A stretch of 64,000 nucleotides of DNA from CAYPEL01 sp036479985 (GCA_965224815.1 CBDDAF010000003.1:744001-808000); one strand, 5' to 3'; shown: positions 8,658 to 18,011, counted from the stretch's first letter. The notes: generated from the letters alone by a model not told the origin. Program-made: numbers and translations.

Positions 8658-9203
8658 TTATTTTGCCTGTTTGGATACCGATTTTGAGTAACTACTTTCT
8701 ACACCAGTCGTATCACGCGTAGTCATAACCACATAATAAGTACCGACAGGCAAGTCATCTATTGATGCACTGGTTGTACTCGCATTATTGATGTTGATGG
8801 TATTGGAGTAATTACCTGCTTTGGTGCCATAATAAATGCTGTATCCGGCAATTTCACCCATAGATAGCGCATTACCATCCGCACGAGCAACCGGAGCACT
8901 CCAACTCAGTGAAACAGCACCTAACTGTGTAGGATTTGAAGCTGATTTAACGCTGATAGAAAACCCGTTAAGAGAAATTGATTTCTGACCATCAGAAACC
9001 GAGATCACAATTCCACTATAAGTTTTACCTGCTTCAGCAGAAGTTGGAGTACCCGTCAAACGTCCAGTTACTGAATTGAAGCCCATCCAGGAAGGCTTAT
9101 TCTGGATACTGAAATTCAAATTGTCACCATCAGAATCACTGGCTACTGGTTGGAATGAGTAGCCATTGCCAACCGTCACAGACGTAACTGGTGAGCCTGA
9201 CAA
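8658..9203 (-). CDS. C-terminal part of a frameshifted repeat lipoprotein: Ig-like plus fibronectin-III-like domains
   Basis: 181 residues, starting formally at a TTG. The frame continues upstream without a stop through PEIPTTTDTGKTNNSPVLSG into the TETD repeat array, so this is the tail of the lipoprotein that begins at 10954, not an independent gene. It holds a putative-Ig/cadherin-like domain (VTVGNGYSFQPVASDSDGD, RLTGTPTSAEAG) and a fibronectin-III-like domain (SLSWSAPVARADGN, LPVGTYYVVMTTRD) closely similar to the end of the 7410-8315 protein. It is out of frame with the N-terminal part because of irregular repeat units (9340-9440). Confidence 0.7.
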   Translation of the reverse strand: MSGSPVTSVTVGNGYSFQPVASDSDGDNLNFSIQNKPSWMGFNSVTGRLTGTPTSAEAGKTYSGIVISVSDGQKSISLNGFSISVKSASNPTQLGAVSLSWSAPVARADGNALSMGEIAGYSIYYGTKAGNYSNTININNASTTSASIDDLPVGTYYVVMTTRDTTGVESSYSKSVSKQAK

Positions 9204-9276
9204 GACAGGCGAGTTATTCGTCTTACCCGTATCAGTGGTTGTAGGAATCTCTGGATTATCGCCTCCAGTTACATCT

Positions 9277-9753
9277 GTCTCAGTCCTGTCGGTTTCAGTC
9301 CTGTCGGTTTCAGTCCTGTCGGTTTCAGTCCTGTCGGTTTCAGTCCGTCGGTTTCAGTCCTGTCGGTTTCAGTCCGTCGGTTTCAGTCCTGTCGGTTTCA
9401 GTCCGTCGGTTTCAGTCCTGTCGGTTTGTCGGTTTCAGTCCTGTCGGTTTCAGTCCTGTCGGTTTCAGTCCTGTCGGTTTCAGTCCTGTCGGTTTCAGTC
9501 CTGTCGGTTTCAGTCCTGTCGGTTTCAGTCCGTTCGGTTTCAGTCCGTTCGGTTTCAGTCCGTTCGGTTTCAGTCCGTTCGGTTTCAGTCCGTTCGGTTT
9601 CAGTCCGTTCGGTTTCAGTCCGTTCGGTTTCAGTCCGTTCGGTTTCAGGCCGTTCGGTTTCAGGCCGTTCGGTTTCAGGCCGTTCGGTTTCAGGCCGTTC
9701 AGTTTCAGGCCGTTCAGTTTCAGGCCGTTCAGTTTCAGGCCGTTCAGTTTCAG
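9277..9753 (-). repeat. 15-bp tandem repeat array with irregular 14- and 23-bp units
   Basis: About thirty 15-bp units encode PETER, then TETER, then TETDR along the minus strand, so variant units are grouped in blocks. Near the downstream end three 14-bp units (one base missing) alternate with 15-bp units, and one 23-bp unit lies around 9416-9440. Net change is +5 bases, which breaks the frame. The plus strand is also open in several frames, which is a property of the repeat only. No spacers are present, so it is not CRISPR. Confidence 0.92.
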
Positions 9754-10954
9754 CAGAAACCTCTTTATCGTTAGAGACATTAACCAAATTCAGCTGATCA
9801 TCTGTTGCAACAGTCACTGCTGCAATCACTTCATCAAGTTCAGCACCGCTATTCGGAGGCAATACATCTTCAACATTGACTGGTGTGCTTTCAGGAGTAA
9901 CTTTTTCCAACTTTTTAGATAACTCAGTTAATTCAATACTCGGCGTCAAATTTCTAGCCGCATCAACTGATGATTTGACTTGCTCAAGAGCTGCCCTGTT
10001 ATTTTTAACTCCACTAGTTAATTTTTCTACGGCTATACCCGGATTAGTTGATACGATAGAAGCATCTAAAGCTTTCCTGGCATTCCCACCATCTACTTTA
10101 AGATTGTTCGAAAAGGATTCAATCAATACCTGCGCAGACGTCACTTTTGACATTGCAGCAATACGTTTTAGTCTTATATAGCGCCTGATATTACCGGAAA
10201 AAGATGCTGTTGAAACCCGGTCTGCCGTGTCAACTTCAACTCCAATTCCGTCCAACACGCCATCAGACAGATCGCTGGCAAATGCAGCAACGACATCATT
10301 CTCATTCTGAGCAACACCTGTACCATCCAGATTCTTTCTGACTCGGCGAATCATTTCACCCAATGCTTCACTGGATTTCGTAATGACAGCGACATTATTT
10401 TGTGTAACTTTTGTTGTTATTGGATCAGTAACCAACGCCTCATCAAGGCCAAAATTCATATTTTTAACTACTGTAATTTTAGCGCTCGCAATATTTCCAC
10501 TCGTAAGCCCATCTTTCATTAAGCGGGCAGTTTCTGTAATCAGAGTTGAATATGGGTTTATGTTTATATTTTTCTCGTTCGGATCTTCGACTACGGAAGT
10601 CATGGTGAAATCTGGCTCTCTACCTGTTACCAGATCAATTCCATCTTTTACTTCAACCGTCAAAGGAAACGCGCTGCCTGAGGTTGTAATTTCTGCCGAA
10701 TATTTTGCGGACTGATCACTGACTGTTGTATGAACAAGCTGACCATTCCTATCATAGATATTAACTGTTGCACCAACAATCGGACCATCGCCAACACTGC
10801 CCGAAAATGCACTGGTCACTGTACCACTACTCGCAGATGAATTGCCTTCATCAACACATGCCGTTTGTAGAATAACGACTGATACAAAAGCAGTGCGAAT
10901 AATTAACGAAGTATTTTTAGCTAACCTGGTATAAAGTTTTGTTCCTGACAACAT
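9398..10954 (-). CDS. N-terminal part of a frameshifted repeat lipoprotein
   Basis: 518 residues to the first stop. I place the start at ATG 10954, because MLSGTKLYTRLAKN then leads into a signal peptide with lipobox LQTAC; the frame is open further upstream to 11095 but that stretch looks non-coding. After the lipid cysteine comes a carboxypeptidase-like beta segment (GSVGDGPIVGATVNIYDRNGQLVHTT), a helical region (about residues 130-400), then the PETER/TETER/TETDR array. The frame is lost at a 23-bp unit and stops at 9398. If the irregular units were absent it would read straight into the 8658-9203 segment and give one protein of about 700 residues. Confidence 0.75.
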   Translation of the reverse strand: MLSGTKLYTRLAKNTSLIIRTAFVSVVILQTACVDEGNSSASSGTVTSAFSGSVGDGPIVGATVNIYDRNGQLVHTTVSDQSAKYSAEITTSGSAFPLTVEVKDGIDLVTGREPDFTMTSVVEDPNEKNININPYSTLITETARLMKDGLTSGNIASAKITVVKNMNFGLDEALVTDPITTKVTQNNVAVITKSSEALGEMIRRVRKNLDGTGVAQNENDVVAAFASDLSDGVLDGIGVEVDTADRVSTASFSGNIRRYIRLKRIAAMSKVTSAQVLIESFSNNLKVDGGNARKALDASIVSTNPGIAVEKLTSGVKNNRAALEQVKSSVDAARNLTPSIELTELSKKLEKVTPESTPVNVEDVLPPNSGAELDEVIAAVTVATDDQLNLVNVSNDKEVSAETERPETERPETERPETERPETERPETERPETERPETERTETERTETERTETERTETERTETERTETERTETERTETDRTETDRTETDRTETDRTETDRTETDRTETDKPTGLKPTD

Positions 10955-11305
10955 ATAGCACCCATCCACGAAAAGAATATTAATCAATTGACGTGAATAT
11001 TCTTCGGCCAGGGGATGCTCAAAAAACGGGGCACATTTCACATTTTCATGCCTGTACAGGCGCGAATAGGCACTTAAAGTGGAATTGCGTGACATCAGTC
11101 ACGTATCCAGTTACGCGGGAAATTGAATCAAACGAGTTGAATCTGTATATCGCTGAAGATTTCTATCTTCTTGATATCTACAGTTATTGATATAAGTAAA
11201 GATTGGCTGGCAGGACAACATACCATCAAAAGATGATGTAAGTTATTGATAGTTTGTGACTGGCTTATTTATCACTCTATATATAAGTAGAATGCTTAAA
11301 CAACG
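10955..11305. other. Intergenic region with no clear gene
   Basis: This stretch lies upstream of the repeat lipoprotein. It contains a short palindrome CCTGTACAGG near 11053 and AT-rich sequence to 11300. No coding frame with a credible start is seen. The left end of MITE copy 2 lies somewhere in its last 60 bp. Confidence 0.4.
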
Positions 11306-11400
11306 GTAGGAGCGGCTTCAGCCGCGATACGGTGTGGAATCCATCGCGGCTGAAGCCGCTCCTACAAATACTGGCAAATAGACGGCCAAAGGTTACCTAA
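11306..11400. mobile_element. MITE-like REP element, copy 2
   Basis: The palindromic core is 11306-11365. The right terminal repeat ends at 11396 and abuts CTAA (11397-11400), which contains the TAG stop of the beta-barrel gene read on the minus strand. The left border is not resolved; the left flank is degenerate. Confidence 0.7.
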
Positions 11401-12725
11401 TTACTAATACTTGAGTTAGTTCTACGGGCGCTTGTTATATTGCCTTTACCGTACACCAGACTGGCAAGGCCACCAAACTCATCAAATTCATTCGTACTAG
11501 TATTGCTACTTCTATTATTAGCAAAAACACCCAGGCGAATTGACAGGTTACGTGACAAGTTGTACGAAATATCTGCATCCAGTGATAAATCTTTGAAGTT
11601 ACTATTTGTATCACTCAAATCTGTTTCGTTATAAGCAATAACGAGACCAGTTGACACCAATGACGAAGCGTTATATCTAAATCTCGCACCAATTTCCTTT
11701 ACGTCACGATCCAGCAACGCTTCTTTGTAATCAAGCCTACGCAATTCCGTCCAGACACCTGAGGTCAATGTTGTTCCAGCCAGGCTGTAAGTCAATCTAA
11801 AAATACTGTTTCTTGATACATCACTGGAGAGTTGCTGATTATTAATATTACCTGACGATGGGTTAGCCTGCGCAGTTAACGACCCACTGTTTGAATCCTG
11901 CAATTTTGTAGAAATAATCGCATCCAGACTTGAAATGCTGGTCAAATCAATCCCTAAATTAGTACTAAAATGGAAACCTTTCTGGTCACTAAACCGATCC
12001 CGATTAAAACTGTCGTAACCAACTCTGGCATTGTAGCGAGTATGGGCCCGTTGACCTGCAATAAATGCCACTATATTTGAACTCGTAAAATCAGGGTTTC
12101 GATTCGCATCATCAAAAATAAACTTACTCGCACTCGTATTAAGTCCAAACTGGGTTTGTTTTGACAAGTCATAACTCCAGCCAACTGTTGCAGTGTATTG
12201 TTCGCTATCACTATTTAATTTATCAAAATGATAATTCGCATACTGCGCAGAGAGTGTAAGCAGTTGCCGTTGAGTAATCAGGTAGGTAAAAGTAGGACCG
12301 GTAGCAAAACTATTGGTATCGGTCAGGTTCGACGGTATATTTCTTCCCGCAGCATCAATGCGTTCTTGTGTGAAATAATTTTGTAAATTCCAGGTCAGAA
12401 AATTACTGATCATGTCCCAATCAACGGTAGCACCCAGATTAAAATAGGTTTGATCGCCAAAAGAATTATCGGTGTAAGCTTCATGAGTTACGGATGTCTT
12501 CAAATCCGCCCTGACATCCCGGGTACTCTGATTCAGTGACCCGCCCAGATAGCCGATGACTATGACATCACTTTCTTCATTAGTTGATGTCAGGCGAACA
12601 TTGTCGGAATACTCAACGCCCAGCCCCGCACCAAAATCTATTTGCAGTGCATTTGTTTTCACCGTCATACATAGCAAGCCAGCTGTCAATAATAATTTGC
12701 TTATTACTTTTATTCTCTGCCACAT
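11397..12725 (-). CDS. Outer-membrane beta-barrel protein of polysaccharide export type
   Basis: 442 residues. A signal peptide (about residues 1-26, ending TNALQ) is followed by alternating beta-strand sequence to the end (for example LQIDFGAGLGVEYSDNVRL, LTLSAQYANYHFDKL, YKEALLDRDVKEIGARFRYNASSLVSTGLVIAYNE). The opening strand and length resemble the EpsL/exosortase-system outer-membrane proteins found beside Wza-like export genes; this assignment is by resemblance only. It lies 37 bp downstream of the export lipoprotein gene on the same strand, so the two are probably co-transcribed. Its stop codon lies in the target duplication of MITE copy 2. Confidence 0.75.
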   Translation of the reverse strand: MWQRIKVISKLLLTAGLLCMTVKTNALQIDFGAGLGVEYSDNVRLTSTNEESDVIVIGYLGGSLNQSTRDVRADLKTSVTHEAYTDNSFGDQTYFNLGATVDWDMISNFLTWNLQNYFTQERIDAAGRNIPSNLTDTNSFATGPTFTYLITQRQLLTLSAQYANYHFDKLNSDSEQYTATVGWSYDLSKQTQFGLNTSASKFIFDDANRNPDFTSSNIVAFIAGQRAHTRYNARVGYDSFNRDRFSDQKGFHFSTNLGIDLTSISSLDAIISTKLQDSNSGSLTAQANPSSGNINNQQLSSDVSRNSIFRLTYSLAGTTLTSGVWTELRRLDYKEALLDRDVKEIGARFRYNASSLVSTGLVIAYNETDLSDTNSNFKDLSLDADISYNLSRNLSIRLGVFANNRSSNTSTNEFDEFGGLASLVYGKGNITSARRTNSSISN

Positions 12726-12762
12726 TATAGGCTCACCCTGATTTTAAGGTTTAAAAGATAAT

Positions 12763-13389
12763 TCAAAAGAGCCGCTCAGGCACAGTGAGCACATCTCCAG
12801 GCAACAACAAAATATTAGATTCCATATCTCCATCTTCCAGGATTTTCTTAAGGCGAATAGTATATGTCTCAGTACCCTCTGCGGTACGCCTGTGTAATTT
12901 CGTGCCATTACTGTCAGCATATTGAGTCACACTACCCGCTTCCAGAATAGCATCTAAAACTGTCATGCCCTGGGTAAAACCTATTGAAATATTATTGGCA
13001 ACAGCGCCGGTAACTCGGATCCTGGAAAGAAACGTTTGCCCCTGCAAGCTCATAAGCATGACCGTCACATTTGGACTTTTAATGTAACTAGTCAGTTGAT
13101 TCTTGATTGTAGAGGCAAGCTGCTCAGGCTCCTGGCCAGCTGCCATAACATCGCCAATCAATGGCACGGCTATCTTTCCATCTGGCCGGATTGGCGCAGA
13201 AAAAGACAGTTCAGGGTTCTTCCACACCGTGACTTGCAGCTGATCGCCAACTGACATTTTATATGCTTCGATCAGTACGCTGGAAATAACGTCTCCACCT
13301 TTGGGCTGGGGCGGCAGTTTGTTAGTACTGGAACATGCTCCCAGCATCAGTACAAAGAAAAATAATATAGTTGTTTTAAAGATATTCAT
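12763..13389 (-). CDS. Polysaccharide export lipoprotein (Wza-like)
   Basis: 208 residues, with a signal peptide and lipobox LGAC (Cys about 19). It contains the polysaccharide-export domain (MSVGDQLQVTVWKNPELSFSAPIRPDGKIAVPLIGDVMAAG, about residues 48-105) followed by one SLBB/SLBB-like domain ending LLLPGDVLTVPERLF. This is the short type seen in exopolysaccharide loci rather than full-length Wza of about 380 residues. It should form the periplasmic ring or outer-membrane channel for polymer export, together with the neighbouring barrel. No Wzc/GumC co-polymerase is in the window. Confidence 0.88.
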   Translation of the reverse strand: MNIFKTTILFFFVLMLGACSSTNKLPPQPKGGDVISSVLIEAYKMSVGDQLQVTVWKNPELSFSAPIRPDGKIAVPLIGDVMAAGQEPEQLASTIKNQLTSYIKSPNVTVMLMSLQGQTFLSRIRVTGAVANNISIGFTQGMTVLDAILEAGSVTQYADSNGTKLHRRTAEGTETYTIRLKKILEDGDMESNILLLPGDVLTVPERLF

Positions 13390-13470
13390 TATGGTCTTCT
13401 CCGGTAATTTGGTATCCCAGTTGTTTTAATTATCTGTTGTATTCCAGGGTCAGGCAAGCCGTTATTAATA

Positions 13471-14646
13471 TCAGCCTGCCGCTAACTCAAGCGCTAACAT
13501 ATCGCTTATCAGGTTTATATCCTTTACCCGTACGCCGTCATGTGTTGGCAAGGTTATAAAGTTAGCAGCGAATTTTACTGCATTAGGGTAATTTATTGAA
13601 CTGTCGAGTATTTGCTCAAGTCCTTCTATTGCCGTCAATACCGTTGGGTACATAGGAGAGCCGCCCAGACCATTGGCAGATAATCGAGCTAAAACCCGGT
13701 TCCTCATTTCTCCTTTTAGTAATATAGGATAACGCAATAAAGGTCTTTCCGGGCGCGTATCACATAATTTTGGCAATTCGAGACAGGATTCTGGATACGA
13801 CTCGGTAAACGGCGCGAACATGTCACTTATCTGACGCTGCGCAGATAAACTCCTTGCCTGATAGGCTTCTATATTCACAGATAACAAGTTTTTTTGCAGA
13901 TCATCCATACCGAATATGTCGGCTAAAGGATGGTATCGGGTCTCACCAAGATGCAAAAATGGCAGTGCAGCAGGTATCCAGAACAAGCGGGGATTGATCA
14001 TGGCATTATACAATGCAGTTTTTGCTCGGTAACCCACTTTAGCTTCATCATGATCGGGAAGTCTGGAAGTTGGCAGCAATGCTGAAAGCTTCTTGTCTTT
14101 ACAGAGTACCGCACCGCCGCCCAACAGACTGACTGGTTTACCTCTCCCAAAACTCAACACCACCAGATCTCCCTGCCAGATACACGATTCCAATTTCCCG
14201 GGGAAAGCTTGAGCGCTATCCTCAATCAATAAGGCGCCCACCTGGTCAGCAATCAATTTTAATTGAGTGTACCGTTCAGATATACCGAGCAGATTAACAG
14301 CAACAATAGCTACAGTATTTTCATTTGTCAGTTGCTCCAGGTGCTCAATCGACATCCACGGTCGATCGGAATCGAAATCTGCCAGGATCGGATGCAAACC
14401 CGCATAAACGGCAGCACTGACCAAATCCGGACAACCATAAGCTGGCAAGATGACTTCAGGCTGATCTACAGTTTTAATCGACTTTGCAGCAATTAAAGCA
14501 GCAATTAAAGCAGCAGCTAAAGCAGCCGTGCCCGACTGATAATAGAATGGTGAATAGGGTGAGAATAATGCTCGAATGCTGTTTTCATTCGAAGCATCCG
14601 ATGCCCACCGGACAGCATTTCCTGCTGGAGGTAAACAGTAGAACAC
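13471..14646 (-). CDS. DegT/DnrJ/EryC1/StrS-type PLP aminotransferase
   Basis: 391 residues. This family transaminates keto-sugars or related intermediates. Seen here are the early GTAALAAAL segment (cofactor phosphate site), LLIEDSAQAF (aspartate to the PLP ring), and SFGRGKPVSLLGGG with the likely Schiff-base lysine. The start is GTG at 14644-14646, one base after the TGA of the upstream glycosyltransferase, which indicates translational coupling. An Ala/Ile-rich helix is encoded by a 12-bp tandem repeat (14486-14521). The substrate is unknown. Confidence 0.8.
   Translation of the reverse strand: MFYCLPPAGNAVRWASDASNENSIRALFSPYSPFYYQSGTAALAAALIAALIAAKSIKTVDQPEVILPAYGCPDLVSAAVYAGLHPILADFDSDRPWMSIEHLEQLTNENTVAIVAVNLLGISERYTQLKLIADQVGALLIEDSAQAFPGKLESCIWQGDLVVLSFGRGKPVSLLGGGAVLCKDKKLSALLPTSRLPDHDEAKVGYRAKTALYNAMINPRLFWIPAALPFLHLGETRYHPLADIFGMDDLQKNLLSVNIEAYQARSLSAQRQISDMFAPFTESYPESCLELPKLCDTRPERPLLRYPILLKGEMRNRVLARLSANGLGGSPMYPTVLTAIEGLEQILDSSINYPNAVKFAANFITLPTHDGVRVKDINLISDMLALELAAG
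14486..14521 (-). repeat. 12-bp tandem repeat inside the aminotransferase gene
   Basis: Three units of GCAGCAATTAAA (third unit GCAGCAGCTAAA) encode the LIAA/LAAA helix just after the GTA cofactor motif. The unit length is in frame, so copy-number change would lengthen a helix near the active site. Confidence 0.75.
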
Positions 14647-14647
14647 T

Positions 14648-15781
14648 TCAGCGGCTTGTCGGCGTCCACACCGTCATACGCTTACCTGCCAGGAATGAAA
14701 GCATAGCCTGGGCAAGCGCAATATTGGTCTGAACAAAAAAATATACAATACGTACGATGGCATGTTCACGAGCCTGCGTAGACCTCCAGCCAAGTAAGGC
14801 AACTGCATAAAAAGCTAATTGTGCAATCAGCGCTACCATGTACAGGGGGCTCGTACCGAGTAATGACAGCGTTGCCAGGAAGAGCAGCAACATAAACCAG
14901 GGTACCGCCCAACGCATGATTTTGTGGCTCCACACCTGGAATGCAAACATACCCATACGGAAAGGATTGAGCACTTCCGGATGACGGATGATTGCCGTCA
15001 TGCCTCTAATGACAGTTCGGACCTTGCGGCCATATTCGAGTTTAGAATCCTGCACATCCGAATAAATGCCAACCACATCCGAACATGAAATAGCGACCTT
15101 ACCTTGCTTAGCACAGTTAAGCGCCGTATTGAAATCACTGGGCGAATAAATATCCCAGTCGCTACAGATCTCTTTTCTGGCAGAAAAAAATGAACCGCTC
15201 AAACCAACCAGGCCGGCCCGATCCGATTCCAGGCGTCGCAACCACATTTCGTACTTAACATAAGCACCTTCACCTGCAATTTGACCATCACGGCTGACAA
15301 AACGATCTTCGCTTGATACTGCACCAACTTGCTGATCAGAGAATTTTGAAACAAGAAAGCGCAGTGCATCGGGTGGGATTTGGGTGGCCACATCAGAAAA
15401 AACCAGAATATCGCCCTGCGACTGCCGGATTGCACACAGCTGGGCATATTCCTTGCCTTTGCGTTCATCTGCTCTAACCAGTCTAACGTTAGATTCGGCA
15501 TAAGATTCAACAATACTGTCTGTTGAGTCTGTCGAAAAATCTGACGCCACAATTATATCCAGATATTCTGCTGGATAGTCGATCTTGAGTGTATTTTCCA
15601 GTTTTTCCCGGATACGTTTTTCTTCGTTAAAAACAGTGATTATAATACTGACCTTGCAGGGCTCGATTTCAGCGGAACCAGCAACATCTACCCGCCTGAC
15701 TGGCATCAATTTCAATAACAATGGATAAATGAAATAACTATAACTGCACAGCAAAACCAATAAAATAAACAAAAATTTCAT
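14648..15781 (-). CDS. Membrane glycosyltransferase, family 2
   Basis: 377 residues. An N-terminal membrane segment (MKFLFILLVLLCSYSYF) is followed by a GT-A domain (VSIIITVFNEEKRI, IIVASDFSTDSTD, DILVFSDVATQ) and two or three C-terminal helices (about residues 290-360). It probably transfers a sugar to a lipid-linked intermediate at the cytoplasmic face. The frame is open upstream to 15868, but the ATG at 15781 has AGGA six bases before it and starts at the hydrophobic helix. It is coupled to the downstream aminotransferase. Confidence 0.85.
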   Translation of the reverse strand: MKFLFILLVLLCSYSYFIYPLLLKLMPVRRVDVAGSAEIEPCKVSIIITVFNEEKRIREKLENTLKIDYPAEYLDIIVASDFSTDSTDSIVESYAESNVRLVRADERKGKEYAQLCAIRQSQGDILVFSDVATQIPPDALRFLVSKFSDQQVGAVSSEDRFVSRDGQIAGEGAYVKYEMWLRRLESDRAGLVGLSGSFFSARKEICSDWDIYSPSDFNTALNCAKQGKVAISCSDVVGIYSDVQDSKLEYGRKVRTVIRGMTAIIRHPEVLNPFRMGMFAFQVWSHKIMRWAVPWFMLLLFLATLSLLGTSPLYMVALIAQLAFYAVALLGWRSTQAREHAIVRIVYFFVQTNIALAQAMLSFLAGKRMTVWTPTSR

Positions 15782-16014
15782 ATAAATCCTATTTGCAATC
15801 CACTGAATAACAATGACAGAAACATCACATCGATATATACTTTTCAGCTGAAAAGCCCAGGGTATCAATATGTCCTATTGCCCCTGTTTCGACCTGTTCA
15901 ACTGAACTATAGTGAGGCATCGGAATGGCCTTATCAATTCCAGGCAATTATAATATTTTCAATACCCTGGCCGATAGCACTTTGAACTGAAACTTTTAAT
16001 ACAAAATATATCAC

Positions 16015-17574
16015 ATGGGGCAACAAGAAAACCGGCCGTTTGAATCCTTGTCTGCCATTGTATTGCTTGGTTTAACGGCCGTTCTATACGTTGTTGGCAT
16101 GGATGGAAATCATCTCTGGTGGGGTGATTTTTCACTCTATATGGGACATGCAATCAACATAGCCGAGTCACAGCCTTATAGTGATACTGGCTATGTTCCC
16201 AACCCCCACAGGCCCTGGCTTTCGCCACTCTTTTATCCGCCTGTTTACCCTTTCTTGCTGGCACCTGTCTATAAAATATTCGGGCTGAACCTGCTTGCCG
16301 CTAAACTTTTAAACCTGAGTCTGTTTTTATCCACCATTTGGCTTTTATATAAGCACCTGGCAACCCGATTGACACAACCGATTACCCGCTTAGGTACTAT
16401 CATACTGATTGCATTAAGCCCCTGGTTCTGGAGTATGAAGAACCTGATTCTTTCAGATATTCCCTTTGTGTTTTTTACTGTTGCAGCCATCCTGCTCGCG
16501 AATAAACTTGCCAAACTGGAGAACAGTAATAAACAGTATTGGTTGCTATCCATTGCCCTCGGGATTACCTGTTATCTTGCTTATGGGACACGCAGTCTTG
16601 GACTAGCCTTACCCGCGACAATCCTGCTTTATGATGTACTTAACTTCAGAAAAATCAGGTTAGGCACATTGGCCGCCTTAGTTATCTTTCTGGGGTTTTT
16701 TAGCCTGCAAAAGTACCACCTTGACGTTAACAGCACTTACGTCAATGTCATGGTCAACCACGCCGAGCAAACGGTAAGTGATGCTGAAACTGTCACTCCT
16801 GTCATTAGAGTCGTCAAATCGCTGCTCAACAGTACTTTGCTACATCTCAAAAAGTACCCCATGGTACTTCAGGAGTATTGGGATAATGGCACTAGTGTGA
16901 TGCTACGCCTTGCGATGGGATTAATAACGGGCCTGCTGGCTTTATCAGGTTATATCAAACTGGTCAGACAAAAACCGTTACCTAGCGAAATTTTTGTGGC
17001 TGTCTATTGCAGCATGCTGTTAGTGGTGCCCTTCTTTCAGGGGTATCGCTATATCCTGCCCGTTGTGCCTTTCTTCATTTTATACCTGTTCCATGGCATT
17101 GAGTCTCTAGCTAGTCTCACGTCTAAACGCTTAGCCTTCATGTTTCCGGCCGCCATCCTTCTGCTAGGAGTCGCTTCGCATGCAGGATATATCAATCAAC
17201 TGGAAAAAAAACCGGCACAGCGCGGCGTGCTGGATTCAGAAGCTGTTGAGCTGTATGACTACTTGAAAAGTAATACATCAAAGGACAGTGTGATTATTTT
17301 TAAACGTCCACGCATTCTGGCCTTGTTTACACAACGGCACTCTACAACCTATTCTGGCGATATTTCAATCTGCCAAAGCTGGGAGAATTTTCTGCAGCTC
17401 GGTGCCACCCACCTCCTCGTTAATACCAGGGATCCTAAAAAGGATTTAAAAAATATCCAGGGTTTAATCACTGGTGCGGACAATAAACTGATACCCGTAT
17501 TCGAAAACCTCAGTTTTATACTCTACCGGCTAAATGGCGATTTAATGTCAGGGTGCCGCCAGCAACCCGGGTAA
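16015..17574 (+). CDS. ArnT/PMT-like membrane glycosyltransferase
   Basis: 519 residues with about eleven predicted helices in the first 400 residues and a soluble C-terminus. The first periplasmic loop carries WWGDFSLYMGHA, in the position of the acidic catalytic motif of GT-C enzymes (ArnT, PMT). Such enzymes use polyprenyl-phosphate sugars on the periplasmic side. The ATG at 16015 follows an AT-rich leader. It is divergent from the GT2 gene at 14648-15781 and stands alone. The acceptor is unknown. Confidence 0.7.
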   Translation: MGQQENRPFESLSAIVLLGLTAVLYVVGMDGNHLWWGDFSLYMGHAINIAESQPYSDTGYVPNPHRPWLSPLFYPPVYPFLLAPVYKIFGLNLLAAKLLNLSLFLSTIWLLYKHLATRLTQPITRLGTIILIALSPWFWSMKNLILSDIPFVFFTVAAILLANKLAKLENSNKQYWLLSIALGITCYLAYGTRSLGLALPATILLYDVLNFRKIRLGTLAALVIFLGFFSLQKYHLDVNSTYVNVMVNHAEQTVSDAETVTPVIRVVKSLLNSTLLHLKKYPMVLQEYWDNGTSVMLRLAMGLITGLLALSGYIKLVRQKPLPSEIFVAVYCSMLLVVPFFQGYRYILPVVPFFILYLFHGIESLASLTSKRLAFMFPAAILLLGVASHAGYINQLEKKPAQRGVLDSEAVELYDYLKSNTSKDSVIIFKRPRILALFTQRHSTTYSGDISICQSWENFLQLGATHLLVNTRDPKKDLKNIQGLITGADNKLIPVFENLSFILYRLNGDLMSGCRQQPG

Positions 17575-17918
17575 AACCCCCATCAGCACAAGCCAGCTGC
17601 ATCCCCCCATAGTCTTGAATTGTGCAACCCACGCATGTACAGTGACGAGGCTAGACGCGTAGCAGACTGCGGCATTAATAATTACTAGTAATAACAGTGA
17701 CTTAAGTTAACTATTAGAATAATATCCTGCCCTTGCAGCGACTTATCCAGACCCACTCGATCATCTTTCAAATCTACACTAATGAGTGGCATGCTGACTG
17801 GTGATGAATTATGTGTAAATTAATCTGGGGAAACTCTATTTTTATTCAAGTTTGTTGGTTATTAAACGAAAACCAAATCAACAGATTGCGCTTCACAACT
17901 AGAGCATAGGTTATTGTT
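17575..17918. other. Intergenic region with no gene seen
   Basis: No credible frame or RNA gene. The 3' part is AT-rich and leads into the promoter at 17919-17947. An imperfect hairpin with TTGGTT/AACCAA arms is near 17853-17876. Confidence 0.4.
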
Positions 17919-17947
17919 TTTACATAGGTTCGTGTAAACACTATAAT
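17919..17947 (+). promoter_or_regulatory. Strong sigma-70-type promoter of the 18012-25327 operon
   Basis: TTTACA at 17919-17924 (5 of 6), a 17-base spacer, and a perfect TATAAT at 17942-17947. It lies 64 bases before the start of the UDP-glucuronate decarboxylase gene, with nothing else between. This is the best promoter seen in the window. Confidence 0.75.
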
Positions 17948-18011
17948 GGATAAGCTTGGGTATTGAGCTGGAAATAAAAAATACTGGAAATAAAAAAATG
18001 AGGAAGCAGCA

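Noticed and set aside
9277..9753. Possible CRISPR array
   Set aside because: Units are 15 bp and directly adjacent with no spacers, and lie in a coding frame. No cas genes are present.
9166..9797. Plus-strand and alternative-frame proteins such as RFQSV, VSVRS and LKPNG repeats
   Set aside because: A 15-bp repeat without stops in several frames gives false proteins. Only the PETER/TETDR frame links to lipoprotein and Ig-like segments.
11397..13389. A complete exosortase/PEP-CTERM system
   Set aside because: The barrel and export lipoprotein resemble genes of such systems, but no exosortase, PEP-CTERM protein or chain-length kinase is in the window.
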